A DNA stretch of 64,000 bases from Dreissena polymorpha. Its lineage: Eukaryota > Mollusca > Bivalvia > Myida > Dreissenidae. A program made the translations under genes and the position numbers. Shown here in pieces: positions 12,901-24,588 of the stretch (position 1 is the first letter of the stretch; each line of letters begins with the position of its first letter). Where the stretch lies: positions 129,070,903-129,134,902 of the forward strand of contig NC_068357.1 of NCBI RefSeq assembly GCF_020536995.1. The letters are read 5' to 3'. The notes below the pieces were generated by a model. The model was not told where the DNA came from and searched no databases. It was given only the letters and a program-made list of their open reading frames with translations.

Positions 12901-15900
12901 CATCGAGTTTTTCAACAAAAGTCTCCGAAGGAATGATTTTATCGTGGAGGTATACACATTGCCGACCGAAAAATGCGCTTGGTATAACATAGCCTTCGGC
13001 ATTATCGATTGATACTGACACGAGGTTATTCACGCATGACTAATTCACAGCTTTGGAGGAGTCAGTAAGACCTACCTATAAATCGAGCACTGTAATAGAT
13101 TAAATCTGCTCAATTAATATTCGATTAGACGTTGGCGTCTCTCGAGTAAATCAAGCACAGTCGGAGCGTCACAGACAATCAAGGAAGCTGATTTTGCGGA
13201 CCAAGTTAGATCGTAAGGCAATAAAGATGTTATCGATAAGGGCGCGTGGCGAAATTTGCCTTTGAAAAAAAGGGCGCGTGGCGAAATTTGCCTTTGAAAA
13301 GGGCAGAGTGGCGATCCGGGAGGGCGGCGTGGCTTTTCGCCACGATAAAATGGCCTGGGAAAAACACTATCATGTGTACAATTTTATGTCCTGTTTCTAA
13401 CATGTAACTCTTGGTGGTGAATGTTGAATAAAGCCTATTGAATGACAGCTTGTACACATGGATAATTGATTGCAAGGTAATAAAAGAACTAAACATGTAA
13501 ATACCTGCCAGTTGCAGCCTTTATGGGCTATCAAATTTGTTATAGTAATTTATGCTAGAGGTGATTGTATAAACCAATAATATCGATTTAATATTACCAT
13601 AAGCATGTGTTCTACATGTAGTAATAAATGAAGGTGATATTATAGGTTTAAATAGTAATAGCTTCAGGTGATAGTGTAGATCAATAAGAATATACTTGCA
13701 TTTGCGCACACTTACACTTTTCCCACTAACAGATATCTGGGCTGCCGAGTTCAAAAATGGTTCAGGCTGGTTGAAAAACATAGCCACTTGGGCATGTGGG
13801 ATTTTTCGTTACATGTATATGGCTTTAGTAAAACCTTGTGAACACTCTAGAGGCCACAATTATTTTTCAATCATTATGAAGCTTGGTCAAAAGATTATAT
13901 CCAATGATATCTTGAACAAGTGTAAAAATGGTTTCCATTGGTTGAAAAACATGGGCACCAGGGTCGGGGTATTTATCCTTAAATGGCTATACATGTTGTA
14001 TATGGCTTTAGTAAAACCTTGTTTTCACTCTAGAGGCCATATTTATTGTCCAATCTTCATGAAACTTAGTCAGAAGTTTTTCCCAATGATATCTTGGACG
14101 GGTTCAAAAATGGTTCTGGTTGGATGAAAAAACATGGCCACCAGGGGGCAGGGATTTTTTCCTTATATGGCTACAGTAAAAACTTGTTAACACTCTAAAA
14201 GTCACATGTATTGTCCAATCTTCATGAAACTTGGTCAGATGACTTAGTCATTTGTTCTTATGATATCTTGGATATGATCAACAAATGGTTCCGGTTAGTT
14301 GAAAAAATGGTCGCCAGAGAGCGGGAAATTTATCCTTAAATTGCTGTTGTAAAACCTTGTAACAAGTTACATTTATTGTTTATTCTGAATGAAAATGTGT
14401 AAGAACATTTGTTGGACTGCACAGAACAGGTCAGTTCCTTTGTATCTCAGGTGAGTGACTTTGGGCCTTTTAGGCTCTTGTGTTTGTGGAGTATTTCCAC
14501 ATTTTTCATTATTTCAAGACAGCATGTTGTATGCACCAACTATGGTGCTTGCTTTCAGTTAAATCTCAAATAAGTACAAGGGCTTTTTGTGTAGCTACAG
14601 TTTTAATAGACTGTTCCCATTATGCTTTCTTTTTTCTACATCTCGTGAAATATACATGTGTAGCAGTTGCATCCTTCTGTTAAATTTCGTGTTATTTTAT
14701 TGCCATACATTTCAAAAAGCAGGCCTGTCAGTATTTACCATGTAATGATTTGTAGTTGAAATCATTATCTGTCATTCCTTGTTGTTCACTGCTTTAGATG
14801 CATTAATATTTTACCTTTTCAGATACATGACTTACAAGGTGAAGATTTACAAAAGCGAAATGTCACCATAATTGATATAGCAAATGATCCAGTTAGTTCA
14901 AAGGTAATGCTGCTGCAGATTTAGTTTTGGCAAACAGCCATGTCAGCTTAACCTTATAATGAAGAAATAATTGACTGGTGAGTGGTGTTTATTGTGGTAA
15001 TAACTAATGGTATGCAGTTCTGATGCATTGTTATTTACCTGTGTTGTTAATCCTTTCAGTGCGGGAACCGAATTTTAAAGGCCTTTGCAAACAGTTTGGA
15101 TCCAGATGAGACGCCACAGAACGTGGCGTCTCATCAGGATCTAAACTGTTTGCTATTCTGATAGTATTCTTTGAAAAAAAATCGAAGAAAATGCTAATTT
15201 TAGAAATTCAGCAGACAACATTTTAGCAGACGACAAATTTCCCAGCATGCAAAGGGTTAATCTCTTGGTAATAACAATCAAACTGCTTCAAGTCCTTGTG
15301 GATCATGTGAAATCCTTCTTGGTTTATATTCTTTGGTTAATTGCATACTTCTGCAATAAATAGGCTTCATTTTAAAATATTCACATTTCTATATAAGCAT
15401 TTTTATTGTATTCATTTTACTTAGTGGCATTTTTGTTCCAATTATTTTCAGGATTACAAAAAGGAATATGATCCCAAACTTTACAAGTCTGCAAAGACTG
15501 GTCGTGGACCTTTAGACAAAAAAGACTGGATTGTAAGTTCTATGTCAGGGACATTAGACTTTAGTTTTTAAAATCTATTGATTGGATTAAAACTCAATTG
15601 AACACAATTTGTTATCTTGAAGATAAACTTTATTTGAAATGTGTTTTATACCACTATTAGAGAAGTTTAGATTTTTCATCTGTCAGTAGAATTATGACGC
15701 TGTTTGACAGAAAATATGGCATTTAAAGTAGTGGTTGGAATCATCTCTCACACCATGTTGATAAATCTGAGACAACAGTGACCGATTGATCAATGACTCC
15801 TCAAGAAGCATGTGTCTTTAACTAGTTAGAATAAGTAATTTTTTTTATCATATTCAATAATATCTTTGTATTGTGTTTAATTATATCATCATACTACTTG

Positions 15901-18900
15901 AAATCTGTGCTTATTCTTTTCCATATCAGCTCAAAAAATATGTAGATTTTTATGTCCCCCACTATAGTAGTGGGGGACATATTGTTTATGCACTGTCTGT
16001 TGGTTGGTCTGTTGGTTGGTTGGTCTGTTGGTTGGTTGGTTTGCGCCAACTTTAACATTTTGCAATAACTTTTGCTATATTAAATATAGCAAATTGATAT
16101 TTGGCATGCATGTGTATCTCATGAAGCTGCACATTTTGAGTGGTGAAAGGTCAAGGTCATCCTTCAAGGTCAGAGGTCAAATATATGTGGCCAAAATTGC
16201 TCATTTTATGAATACTTTTGCAATATTGAAGATAGAAACTTGATATTTGGCATGCATGTGTATCTCGTAGAGCTGCACATTTTGAGTGGTGAAAGGTCAA
16301 GGTCATCCTTCAAGGTCAGAGGTCAAATATATGTGGCCCAAATCGCTCATTTTATGAATACTTTTGAGATATTGAAGATAGCAACTTGATATTTGGCATG
16401 CATGTGTATCTCATGGAGCTACACAAATTGAGTGGTGTAAGGTCAAGGTCATCCTTCAAGGTCAGAGGTCAAATATATGTGGCCCAAATCGCTTATTTTA
16501 TGAATACTTTTGCAATATTGAAGATAGCAACTGGATATTTGGCATGCATGTGTATCTCATGGAGCTGCGCATTTTGAGTGGTGAAAGGTCAAGGTCAAGG
16601 TTATCCTTTAAGGTCAAATATATGGGTCAAAATTGCTCATGTAATGTCACTTCTGCAATATTGAAGCTTGCAATTTTATATTTGAAATGCATGTGTATCT
16701 CATGGAGCTGCACATTTTGAGTGGTGAAGGGTCAAGGTCAAGATCATCCTTCAAGGTCAAACGTCATATAGGGGGACATTGTGTTTCACAAACGCATCTT
16801 GTTTTAACATGATGGTGTAGGTAAATTATATACATGTATATATTTTAATCAAATTTGATAACACTGAGCATTGTGTAAGACCAACCAACAACATGGCATT
16901 GAAGTGATTTTTTGTTTGTTGGTGTTATCTTAAGGACATCATAATTAGCACTTTCAGTTTGAAAATTTATGAAATTAAGCAATTAATTGCATATAAATCA
17001 TGTCATGAAAGCATTTGTATTAATAAATGTAGTTGTTTGAAACTACGCACATTGTGTTGATTGAAGAAAGTTTTTATATATAATTTTTTTACACTCTTTG
17101 TCTTCTTAACTTTGTTACTCTTCATGACTGTTTCATGATAACTTGAAAGCATGATTTATCCTCCCATCACTCATTTAAAGTATGGCAGCCAGAAGGATCA
17201 ATAAACATTTTAATGTAAATTCAAACTTGTGCACTGTCGTATTTTGGAGCATTTTTATACCCCCATGAATGAAGTTAAGGGGGGTATAGAGGAGTGAGCT
17301 TGTCTGTCTGTCTGTCCGTCGGTCGGTTTGTCGATCCGTATTTAGTGTCCGCTCTCTAATTTAAGTTGTTTTCATCCGATCTTCACCAAATTTAGTCAGA
17401 TGTTGTATCTAGATGATGTCTGGGTCAAGTTCAAATATAGGTCATGCAGGGTCTAAAACTAGGTGACAGGATCACTTGGTGCGTTTTTAACATTCAGCAT
17501 GGTGTCCGCTCTCTAATTCTAGAAGTTTTTATCTGAGCTTCACCACACTTGGCCAGGAGTTATATCAAGATGATGTGTAGGTAAAGTTCGAACATGGGAC
17601 ATGCCGGGTCAAAAACTAGGTCATGGGGTCACTTAGTGCATTTCAAACTTTCAGCATGGTGTCCTCTGTTTTATGTGAAGACAACATGCAAAATATTTGG
17701 TGTCAATGCGGCATGTGGGGGTATTCGTCACGTTTGTGACAAATCTCTAGTTTTTATCAGTTGTGTTATGGCTGTCTTTCAGCAAAAAAAAAAAAGCTAT
17801 CACATTAGTTTAATTTATCAAATCAAAAGAAAATGGTAAGTTTATTTAAAGTGGAGTATTGTGACAAAAGTATGATGTGGGGTCATTCTTGTAATATGGA
17901 CACAAATACTCGGGTTAAAATTCAGGTTTCAACTTGTATAACTTAAAAGCAATAGATTTTCTTTTTCTTTAAGAGATTGTCATATTTCTTTTTAGCTCAC
18001 CTGAGCACATTGTGCTCATGGTAAGATTTTGTGATCACCTTTCTTCCGCCATCCCTAGTCCATTTTGTGTCCTGCAACGTCAACATTTGCCTTGTTAATA
18101 CTCTGAGGATGCATTTATTGTCCGATCTTAATGAAATTTAGTCAGAACATTTGACTCAGTCAATGATATCTTGGATTAGTTGGAAAATTGTCGTGGTTGC
18201 CAGGGGCTGGGGAATTAATTCTTATATGGCTATTATATAGTAAAACCTTGTTAGCACTCTAAAAATTACATTTATAGTTAACTCTTTAAGAAACTTGGTC
18301 AGAACTTTTGTTGTAATGAAATCTTGGGCTGCACAGAACAGGTCAGTTCCTTTTATCTCAGATGAGCAACTTCGGGCCTTTCAGGCCCTCTTGTTATACA
18401 TAATTTCACTTCACTTAGTTGCTATTGTTTCCAGTCCACTGTAGAGCCGGTTATGTGTGCATACAAGTTGATCACTGTCAAGTTTAAGTGGTTTGGTCTT
18501 CAAGGACGTGTTGAAAGTTTTATTAATAAGGTAAGTGATTAAAGGTATATGCATTGTTTCCATCTGTATGAATTTATTTATTGATTATTTATTATATTTC
18601 GATTTCAAGTGTTTTTTCCATGTTGGTTGGTCCACTTATCTGTTGGCTTTTGTTGTCCATGAAACTAATTATTGACTAATGTTCTTACCTTTCTCAGGTA
18701 GTTGAAGATTATGAATTTATGACATGTTCTTTTTGGTAAAATTCTTAATTCCTGACTAGATGAGTTTGTCTCTTGAACTTGTATTTATTTTACATGAAGC
18801 TATCAAGCTTCATATACAAAAAAAGATATACTGATTGTTTGTTTGTGGTGACCGTGTGGATCCGGTTTAAGATTTCCAGACTTGAAACCATCTTAGATTA

Positions 18901-19860
18901 GGTTAGTATTGTAGAGCAAAAGATTTCTCTTAAACTAAATGCAGTAGATTTACCCAAGCACAGAAAAAGAGATCATCATCAAAGGTAAGAAACAAAGAGA
19001 ATACAATTCTGAATTAAAAAAAAATATATCAGATACTTGTATGTTGGTTGCAGCAAGAGCACAGGCTATTCCATACGTTCCACAGACAGGTGTTCTGTTT
19101 AACTGACAAGTGGCATGGAATGACAATGGATGACATTAGAGAAATTGAAGAGCAAACTAAACGGGAACTTGATGAGGTAATTTTGTGCTCCTATAACTTT
19201 ATACAGACTTAATCTGTAGTTTTGTCTGTAAAAAATACATTAAATCATCATGATTGTAACATTTAGCATAATATTTGTTATTATGTGTCAAAGATATACA
19301 CATATTACATCCTTATAAAATTGTAATTTGTTCCTTTTAAAAACTTTCAGTGAACATTTATTATTTTCACAGCTTTTCAATATTACACTAAACATTTCTT
19401 GTAAGAAATACACTAATCAGTATGGTGGTTTAATTATATTAAAATAATCTTAAATCTTTAATATCATAACTCCGTTAGCTTATACAAATTTTATCTGCTG
19501 TTTGTCAGAAAAAAAAGAAAAAAAATCTTCGTATAAGTATTTCACTTACCGAAATTTATCATATATTTTGTCTCAAAGATATAAACAATACATCTTTATG
19601 TAAATGTATTTTTTTCATTAATGAATTTTCAATTAATGTTTATTATTTTCACAACTGCTCTCTATTAAATATTTATGAAACACCTTGCACAAGAATTTCA
19701 AATGAGTGAATTTTGTAACTTCAATTCTGTACCTATTTACATGTATTGCTAGACACTGATTTATTGATGTATATATTACATATTTATTTGATCTTTGGTT
19801 ATGTGCCTTTGTCAGATCCGCTCAAAGGGTGAGCTCCGAGGCATGAAGGCAGAGGATTGA
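6974..19860 (+). CDS. PITPNA: Phosphatidylinositol transfer protein, class I (PITP alpha/beta type), nine exons, 5' end missing
   Basis: Cytosolic START-like protein that exchanges phosphatidylinositol and phosphatidylcholine between membranes and supports phosphoinositide signalling. Exons: 6974-7004, 7428-7633, 8198-8297, 10026-10103, 14823-14903, 15452-15532, 18435-18530, 19054-19176, 19816-19860. All introns are GT-AG and all phases agree; the stop is TGA at 19858. The translated parts total about 279 residues. Only the first seven or so codons are missing (the first visible exon starts inside a codon before [10 protein letters not shown]). Family landmarks in order: [13 protein letters not shown], the YTHKIYHLQ strand with the Thr and Lys that contact the inositol head group, [13 protein letters not shown], an Asn after VT, the KTGRGPL loop, [13 protein letters not shown] and the C-terminal TKRELDE helix. 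Oddities: the loop after VNEPF is about 11 residues longer than in vertebrates, and the paired Trp of the membrane-docking loop is Trp-Phe here (KWFGLQ). Confidence 0.95.
9397..9891. repeat. Family A interspersed repeat, copy 1 (ATACCCCCACA ends)
   Basis: The left end ATACCCCCACA is matched by its complement TGTGGGGGTAT at 9852-9862, followed by a conserved tail TCGTCACGTCTGTGACAAAG. After the left end comes TAGGGGGGTATA and a run of TCTG units, then two diverged copies of a block containing ATCTTCACCAAACTTGGTCAG and GGTCAAAAACTAGGTCA. It lies in the intron just before the exon at 10026. The ORFs in it are incidental. Confidence 0.8.
10355..11583. repeat. Family A interspersed repeat, copy 2, with a ~150-160-bp internal tandem array
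   Basis: It has the same ends as copy 1: ATACCCCCATAAATG on the left and CGTGGGGGTATA plus CACGTCTGTGACAAAGC on the right. The middle is expanded into about five diverged tandem units. Each contains GATATCTCCAAGGTCAAGGT, CTTGTCCGGGCCATAAC, GAGATTTTAAAATCA and GGACGGTGTG. The GATATCTCC motif recurs at about 10637, 10784, 10936, 11098 and 11259, so the unit is 147-162 bp. Each unit carries AAGGTCA half-sites. It lies in the intron after the exon at 10026. Confidence 0.8.
11983..13368. mobile_element. hAT-like non-autonomous DNA element, copy 1
   Basis: The ends are inverted: AGTGTTTTTCCCAGG on the left and CCTGGGAAAAACACT on the right. ATCATGT stands immediately outside both ends (11976-11982 and 13369-13375), a 7-bp target duplication. 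AGTGTTTCCC-type ends are common in hAT elements, whose duplications are usually 8 bp, so the superfamily call is tentative. The element holds no transposase ORF. Near its right end a GGGCGCGTGGCGAAATTTGC block is repeated twice. A hairpin lies at 12387-12426. A second copy in opposite orientation is at 49026-51862. Confidence 0.75.
12387..12426. repeat. Perfect hairpin, 16-bp arms
   Basis: CAAAGACCTATAGATA and its exact complement TATCTATAGGTCTTTG flank an 8-base loop, inside the hAT-like element. Confidence 0.7.
13738..14482. repeat. Family C repeat, copy 1, with ~170-bp tandem units
   Basis: Four diverged units each contain GGCTTTAGTAAAACCTTGT, a CACTCTAGAGGCCA block, ATCTTCATGAAACTTGGTCAG and a GGTTGAAAAACATGG block; the first motif recurs about every 165-185 bp. 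The right end is CTGCACAGAACAGGTCAGTT followed by ATCTCAGGTGAG and GGGCCTTTTAGGCTCTTGTG. The same end closes copy 2 at 17993-18396. The repeat lies in an intron of the lipid transfer gene. Confidence 0.7.
15047..15259. repeat. Family D hairpin MITE
   Basis: The core is a strong stem-loop at 15087-15153: GCAAACAGTTTGGATCC and GATGAGACGCCAC pair with GTGGCGTCTCATC and CTAAACTGTTTGC around the loop AGAAC. The outer ends, AATCCTTTCAGTGCGGG and GCATGCAAAGGGTTAA, are roughly inverted. Size and shape suggest a short non-autonomous DNA element. Confidence 0.65.
15952..16803. repeat. Family B repeat, copy 1: palindromic start and ~146-bp tandem units
   Basis: It starts with a perfect palindrome: ATGTCCCCCACTA, loop TAG, TAGTGGGGGACAT (15952-15980). 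A TCTGTTGGTTGG run follows. About five units then each contain GATATTTGGCATGCATGTG, TATCTCATGGAGCTGCACAT, TTGAGTGGTGAAAGGTCAAG, CATCCTTCAAGGTCA and GCAATATTGAAGATAGCAAC. The unit start recurs at 16096, 16242, 16388 and 16534, a constant 146-bp step. It ends AGGGGGACATTGTGTTTCAC followed by AAACGCATCTTG. It lies in an intron of the lipid transfer gene. Confidence 0.8.
17257..17752. repeat. Family A interspersed repeat, copy 3
   Basis: Left end ATACCCCCATG, right end CATGTGGGGGTAT followed by TCGTCACGTTTGTGACAAA. It is close in length and order to copy 1 at 9397-9891, with the TCTG run and two blocks containing CTTCACCA..CTTGG and AAAACTAGGTCA. Confidence 0.8.
17993..18396. repeat. Family C repeat, copy 2
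   Basis: It begins TTAGCTCACCTGAGCACA with a small GAGCACATTGTGCTC palindrome. It ends CTGCACAGAACAGGTCAGTT followed by CAGGCCCTCTTGTTA. It is a single-unit version of the family, in the intron just before the exon at 18435. Confidence 0.7.
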
Positions 19861-20185
19861 TGAGAGCAGACATATAGGAAACATTTTGAAGGCACCATCT
19901 TGAATAAGCTTAGATAGATGCCAACCACTGCTGAAAACTGACAGCCTGCTTGATTACATATACCTGAAACAACACAAAACCACAATCACTGTTTGTATAT
20001 CTGGATGAGGAACTACAGCTAAGCATGATAACCAGTTTCAACTTTTAAATTGTTTTGAGGCCAATCGGTATCTGATACTGAATATTTGTTATATAAACAA
20101 AGCTTTCAATAATTGTATGTCCTTAGTAATTATGCTTATTTAGTAATTATGCTGACTAAATAAAGATTCATTTATTTGTTCATAA
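19861..20185 (+). other. 3' UTR of the lipid transfer gene
   Basis: This is non-coding sequence between the TGA stop and the first canonical AATAAA. The cleavage point is inferred to lie 10-30 bases beyond that signal. Further AATAAA hexamers occur near 20885, so longer transcripts are possible. Confidence 0.55.
20159..20164 (+). terminator. Poly(A) signal AATAAA
   Basis: First canonical hexamer after the stop codon of the phosphatidylinositol transfer protein gene, about 300 bases downstream, in an A/T-rich context followed by a T-rich stretch. Confidence 0.6.
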
Positions 20186-21602
20186 AATTTGTTCGGTTTA
20201 ATTGACTCTTTCCCTGTGCAAGTTTAAGTGTTGATGAATATCATAGGGCAATAGGGTATGTACTTTGGTAAAAAAAAATAATTGCAGTTTAGATAGGTAG
20301 ATTTTAAGTGTCTTGTTTAAAGACTTAAAAATTAAGTTATGACTAGCATAAATTCAGATTTGATTTCATTATTTTTTTATGAATGGGATTTACATAAAAT
20401 TGGTATGAAACAAGAGTATGCTTTAGGTATTTGTAGTCACATAAGTGAAACATAGTGTGTACTGTCTCAGTGTAAATGCTTTTAATGTCTGTCAATTTAG
20501 GTTGATTTTGTCAATTTTGACATAATGATTATTGTGAGTATTTGCAGATCAGTCCGACATTGGTGTCATGTTATTATTCCCTTGACTTAGTTCAGTGTTG
20601 TGAGCATGTAAAGCTTGTCATTTAATGTACAACAATCATATATTTCACTCAAAATTAATGAAGAATATATAGTCTTTAACATTTTATACATATGTGAATG
20701 CTCTTAATCAAATCTCTGTATTAAGAGGCCACCTAAACATTTTGTAGAATCAATAATAATGAATTTCAGTATGTTCGATTAAGATCTCTTTATGTAAACC
20801 TTATTCTGTGACTTGTGTTGTGTTTTGACTCTTTAAATTTCTTTACACACTTTCACAAATTGTCCATTATTTTTGCTATACATAAATAAAATAATAAAAA
20901 TAAAGCTGTATTTTGACATTGTGCTTTTAGCTTCATAGATAAAATGTCTTATGTTGGATGTTTATGCGACTTGCATTCTTAAACGCTATACATTTACTAG
21001 TTAAGAACAGGTATTCAAAAAGTATGTTTAAGACTGAACAGAAAAAAAAACAAGTTAATTTATCATATCAGAATAAATATAGTTTTTTGCCATGTCACAT
21101 CATAAAATATGATACATTTGTAATATAGCAGTTTGATTTATCAAATTTGTCCAGGAAATCTATTAGTAAGCACCCCAAAAGCTTGTTTACAAACAATTTT
21201 CCTGAACTTGTTCAATAAAGTTGATTTAAAATGACAGCTTATGACATCCAATATTTATTGTTTATCAAATAACTGTAGTGTTTGTTTACGTTAACCTTAA
21301 ACTGTTTGAACTCCTTTTTTGTGTAACTCTGCAAACTATGTTTGAGGGGGGGTTGATAGAAGTCACTCTGTAAGGCAGCCAAAGTGAATGTATTAAATGT
21401 TATCAGTGTGTGGAATAAGCTGCTGCCACATTCTTAACTTAAATTTTTAACCACCATGAAGTTTATTTTTCAGTGATCCAAACAAATGCCCCAAAGCAGC
21501 AAGCAAAGCAAGGTGTGGTATTGTTCAAATTTGCGACAAAGTGCTATTGGCTATTGTAACATATTTGCTCATTATGTTAGTACCTGTGTTCTTGTTATGA
21601 TT
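20186..21602. other. Intergenic, no gene seen
   Basis: A+T-rich sequence without exon-like ORFs or a repeat that I could delimit. Confidence 0.4.
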
Positions 21603-21825
21603 TTTATGCCCCTGGATCAAAAGATCGGGGTATATTGTTTTTGGCCTGTCTGTCTGTCTTTCTGTCATCCATTCATTCATTGTGTGTGTCCCAAAACTTT
21701 AACCTTGGTTAAAGTTTGATACTTTTGCATTATTGAAGATAGCAACTTTATATTTGACATGCATGTGTATCTCATGGAGCTAAACATTTTGAGTGGTTAA
21801 AAGTCAAGGTCAAAGTCATCCTTCA

Positions 21826-21838
21826 AGGTCAAAGGTCA
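21826..21838 (+). promoter_or_regulatory. Perfect DR1 nuclear-receptor motif inside a repeat
   Basis: AGGTCAAAGGTCA is two AGGTCA half-sites spaced by one base, the consensus for RXR heterodimers, HNF4 and COUP-TF. A second perfect copy is at 21997-22009 in the next unit. Whether a receptor uses it is unknown. Confidence 0.45.
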
Positions 21839-21996
21839 AATATGGTATTTTTCTTTCCTTAAACTTTAACCTTCGTTAAAGTTGGGTCATAACTTTTTTG
21901 ATATTGAAGATAGCAACTTGATATTTGGCATGCATGTGTATCTCATGGAGCTGCATGTTTTGAGTGGTGAAAGGTCAGGGTCAATGTCATCCTTCA

Positions 21997-22009
21997 AGGT
22001 CAAAGGTCA
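21997..22009 (+). promoter_or_regulatory. Perfect DR1 nuclear-receptor motif inside a repeat
   Basis: Same 13-base DR1 as at 21826, in the second tandem unit of this family B copy. The recurrence comes from the repeat, not from independent selection. Confidence 0.45.
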
Positions 22010-22689
22010 AATTTATGGCTTCAAAGTGGCGCAATAGGGGGCTTTGTGTTTCTGACAAACACATCTCTTGTTTTCTTTGTTTTCTTTAATTTGCATACAA
22101 GAAATACAAATCATGTTATTTCCATCTTGTAATAAAACTTGTATACTGATATAAAACTAATTTGCATGTCTATCTGATATTTAAGAAATGTAAGCAACTT
22201 TTGTAAAAATTTATTTAAAATATGAATATTGGCATTGTGTTAGATGTATTTATTATTATTGAAAAAAAAATCTTTTGATTTGTCAATTAGAAAATAGTTT
22301 AACAAAATTTTCCATGTATGTTGTATATACTTCCTTCTTAATAATATATTTTAAAGTAGGGCTATTGTCAACTTATAGTTAAGAGTATCTATTAATAATT
22401 AAGAATGGCATGGACACAGCAGTTTTTTCTTTCAATCATTCAATCATTCTTTTCTTATACACCTATAAAGACAGATGTGATTCTGACTTGAACTCACAAA
22501 CGGTTGTTATGAATATCATTGATCATGAACTAAATGTTGACTTCAAAGATAGGCTTGTAGTTAAATGCTCTCCCATCCTATCACGTTTTGTGTGACCTAC
22601 CCTGCACTTTCTTTCATGAGTCTGAACTTCACCACATTGTTCTTGTATGCTATCATGAAATAGATGTTATAAATAAGGTCTACATGATT

Positions 22690-23000
22690 TTTGCTCATTT
22701 TTGCTCATGTTAGCACAACATGCTATCGATGATTTTTTGTGATCTACTTTTGTCCTTTGTTTATCATGTGACATTAACATTTATCTTGTCCTTGCTATAA
22801 AGACGACATTTTCTGCCACATCTTCATGAAATTTAGTCAGAACATTTGATCTAATAATATTGTCCCTGTTTCAAACATGGTCACATGGGGTTTAAAAATA
22901 TGTCACTAGGTCAAATTTAAAAACGAGATGGTGAACACTCCCGAGCTCATATTAATTGACCAATCTTCATATGATCACGTCAGAACATTTAACCTAATTA
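22690..23000. repeat. Family C repeat, copy 3 (diverged)
   Basis: It contains TTTGTGATCTACTTTTGTCC, a CTTCATGAAATTTAGTCAGA block, CAAACATGGTCA and CACTAGGTCAAATTTAAAAA, in the order seen in family C copies elsewhere in the window. The ends are not sharply defined. Confidence 0.5.
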
Positions 23001-23489
23001 TATCTCGGCCCCGATCAAAACTGTAAATTGGGTAAAAAATAAGTCACTTGAACAATAGAAAGTGTTTGAACATACGTAGATGCTTAAAACATAACATACA
23101 ATCTTCGGGAAATTTGATCAAAACGTTTCTACTAATATAGTCCTTAAAATGGGTTATTCTGGGACCAAATATTATATAGCTAGGTCTTATGATAGCGTTA
23201 ATGGCCATTTACGCTTTTGTTAAGTGCTGACTACCTGTGCATTATTTATATGTTTTAGTGGTTGAATTACTGACAGTGTCTTGTATGAACATTCGTTCAA
23301 TTGTTGTTGTTTTTATAAAGACAAGGCAACCTAAGTCAGAAGAGCGTTGAGCTAAGTTCAATTTGTTCTATTCCCGGCCCGACAACTTGTGTGATGATTG
23401 GTCATGAAAACATTTATACGGCAATTTTCCCCCTACTTTTGTACCAAGTAGTGCAGTTGTCAGTTATTGGCATTAACAAGTGTACTTAA

Positions 23490-23976
23490 AGGGACCTTTT
23501 CAAAGATTTTGGCAGATATTGAAGCTTGTTATTAAATGTTTTATATTGATTAATGTAAACATTGGATCTAAAAAGCTCCAGTAAAAAACAAGAATACAAT
23601 TAAAGAAAGAAAAAAAGTAACCCTCAACTGGGCTGGAACCACTGACCCCTGGAGTAAAAGTCTAACACTTAGACCACTCGGCCATCCGGGCTCATACAAT
23701 GCGTTATGTATTTTTATACTTTATATAAGTAATCCTCGTAGTGTCTAGGTATAACGACAACAACACAACTCTCAAAATTATTAAATCATTTCGCGTTGCA
23801 ACGCTTCATTATTTTCAATTTGTTAAATCGTCAAATGATGCATATAATGGATATTTTAGAGCACGGTAAATGTTCAGTAATAATATTTCCTCACAAATAT
23901 CATAACTACAACGAAAATTTGCGGATCTGAAACTTTTTTTAAGTTTGTCAATTTACCTAAGCGTGAAAAGGTCCCT
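23490..23976. mobile_element. TTAA-flanked MITE with a tRNA-like core, copy 1
   Basis: The element runs from AGGGACCTTTTCA to TGAAAAGGTCCCT and is flanked on both sides by TTAA (23486-23489 and 23977-23980), the target site of piggyBac and Kolobok elements. On the complementary strand the middle holds a tRNA-like region with an A-box TGGCCGAGTGG and a B-box-like GGTTCCAGCCC. No protein is encoded. Two more full copies lie at 45809 and 47308. Confidence 0.85.
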
Positions 23977-23980
23977 TTAA

Positions 23981-24588
23981 GTGATGGTAATCCACCAACC
24001 GGTTATTGGTAAAGCGAAAGTTAACTGACCGCTGTAATATGAATTTACTTTTGCAAGTGGCGTCAAATCCAAACAAACAGAATGTTTATCCTGGGGGAGG
24101 GGGGAATTATTATACAATGTAAACACCAAAGTGTATCACTTAGTCTAGTATGTTGAATTAAACCTAGAGGATGGACAAAGCTGTCTGTTTGGTTACTAGT
24201 GGTGTCTTATTGCGAGCAAATTGTTCATGATACGATTCCATAATATAAGACAACGTATTACTGATATTAACATAAATATTGGTGATTTTAAAATCGTTAA
24301 ATTGCACGCTGTATCATGGCGATGATGCATTTGATGAATGATGCACATATTTAAACTACTAGTATTACAAAGATTGTTAGAGCTTCAGTTCCGAATTCTT
24401 GTTCTCACTCGAACCTCTGCCGCAGTCTCAAACTCATATCAACACTTTAAAAAATATTGCGAAAAACCCTGAACTTTATAAAGTTCGCATCGTGAAATCT
24501 TCAGATTAGGTCTTTTTAATTGCTTGACTCTTAATTGCACAATCCCTTATAAATATTCGGTTGCATTGCTTTTGCTCACTTTCAGTGC
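23981..24588. other. No gene seen
   Basis: No ORF with recognisable content and no delimitable repeat. There is a G-rich patch near 24097. Confidence 0.4.

Larger units (their letters stand above)
21603..22073. repeat. Family B repeat, copy 2
   Basis: It starts with ATGCCCCTGGATC and a nearby complement GATCGGGGTAT, then TCTG units. Two tandem units follow with TTTGACATGCATGTGTATC and TGGCATGCATGTGTATCTC, each ending in an AAGGTCAAAGGTCAAA block. The right end reads AGGGGGCTTTGTGTTTCTGA followed by CAAACACATCTCTTG. Confidence 0.75.

Noticed and set aside
23620-23705. Possible tRNA genes in the TTAA MITE copies
   Set aside because: A- and B-boxes are present, but no convincing acceptor stem or full cloverleaf could be drawn, and all copies lie within the same mobile element.
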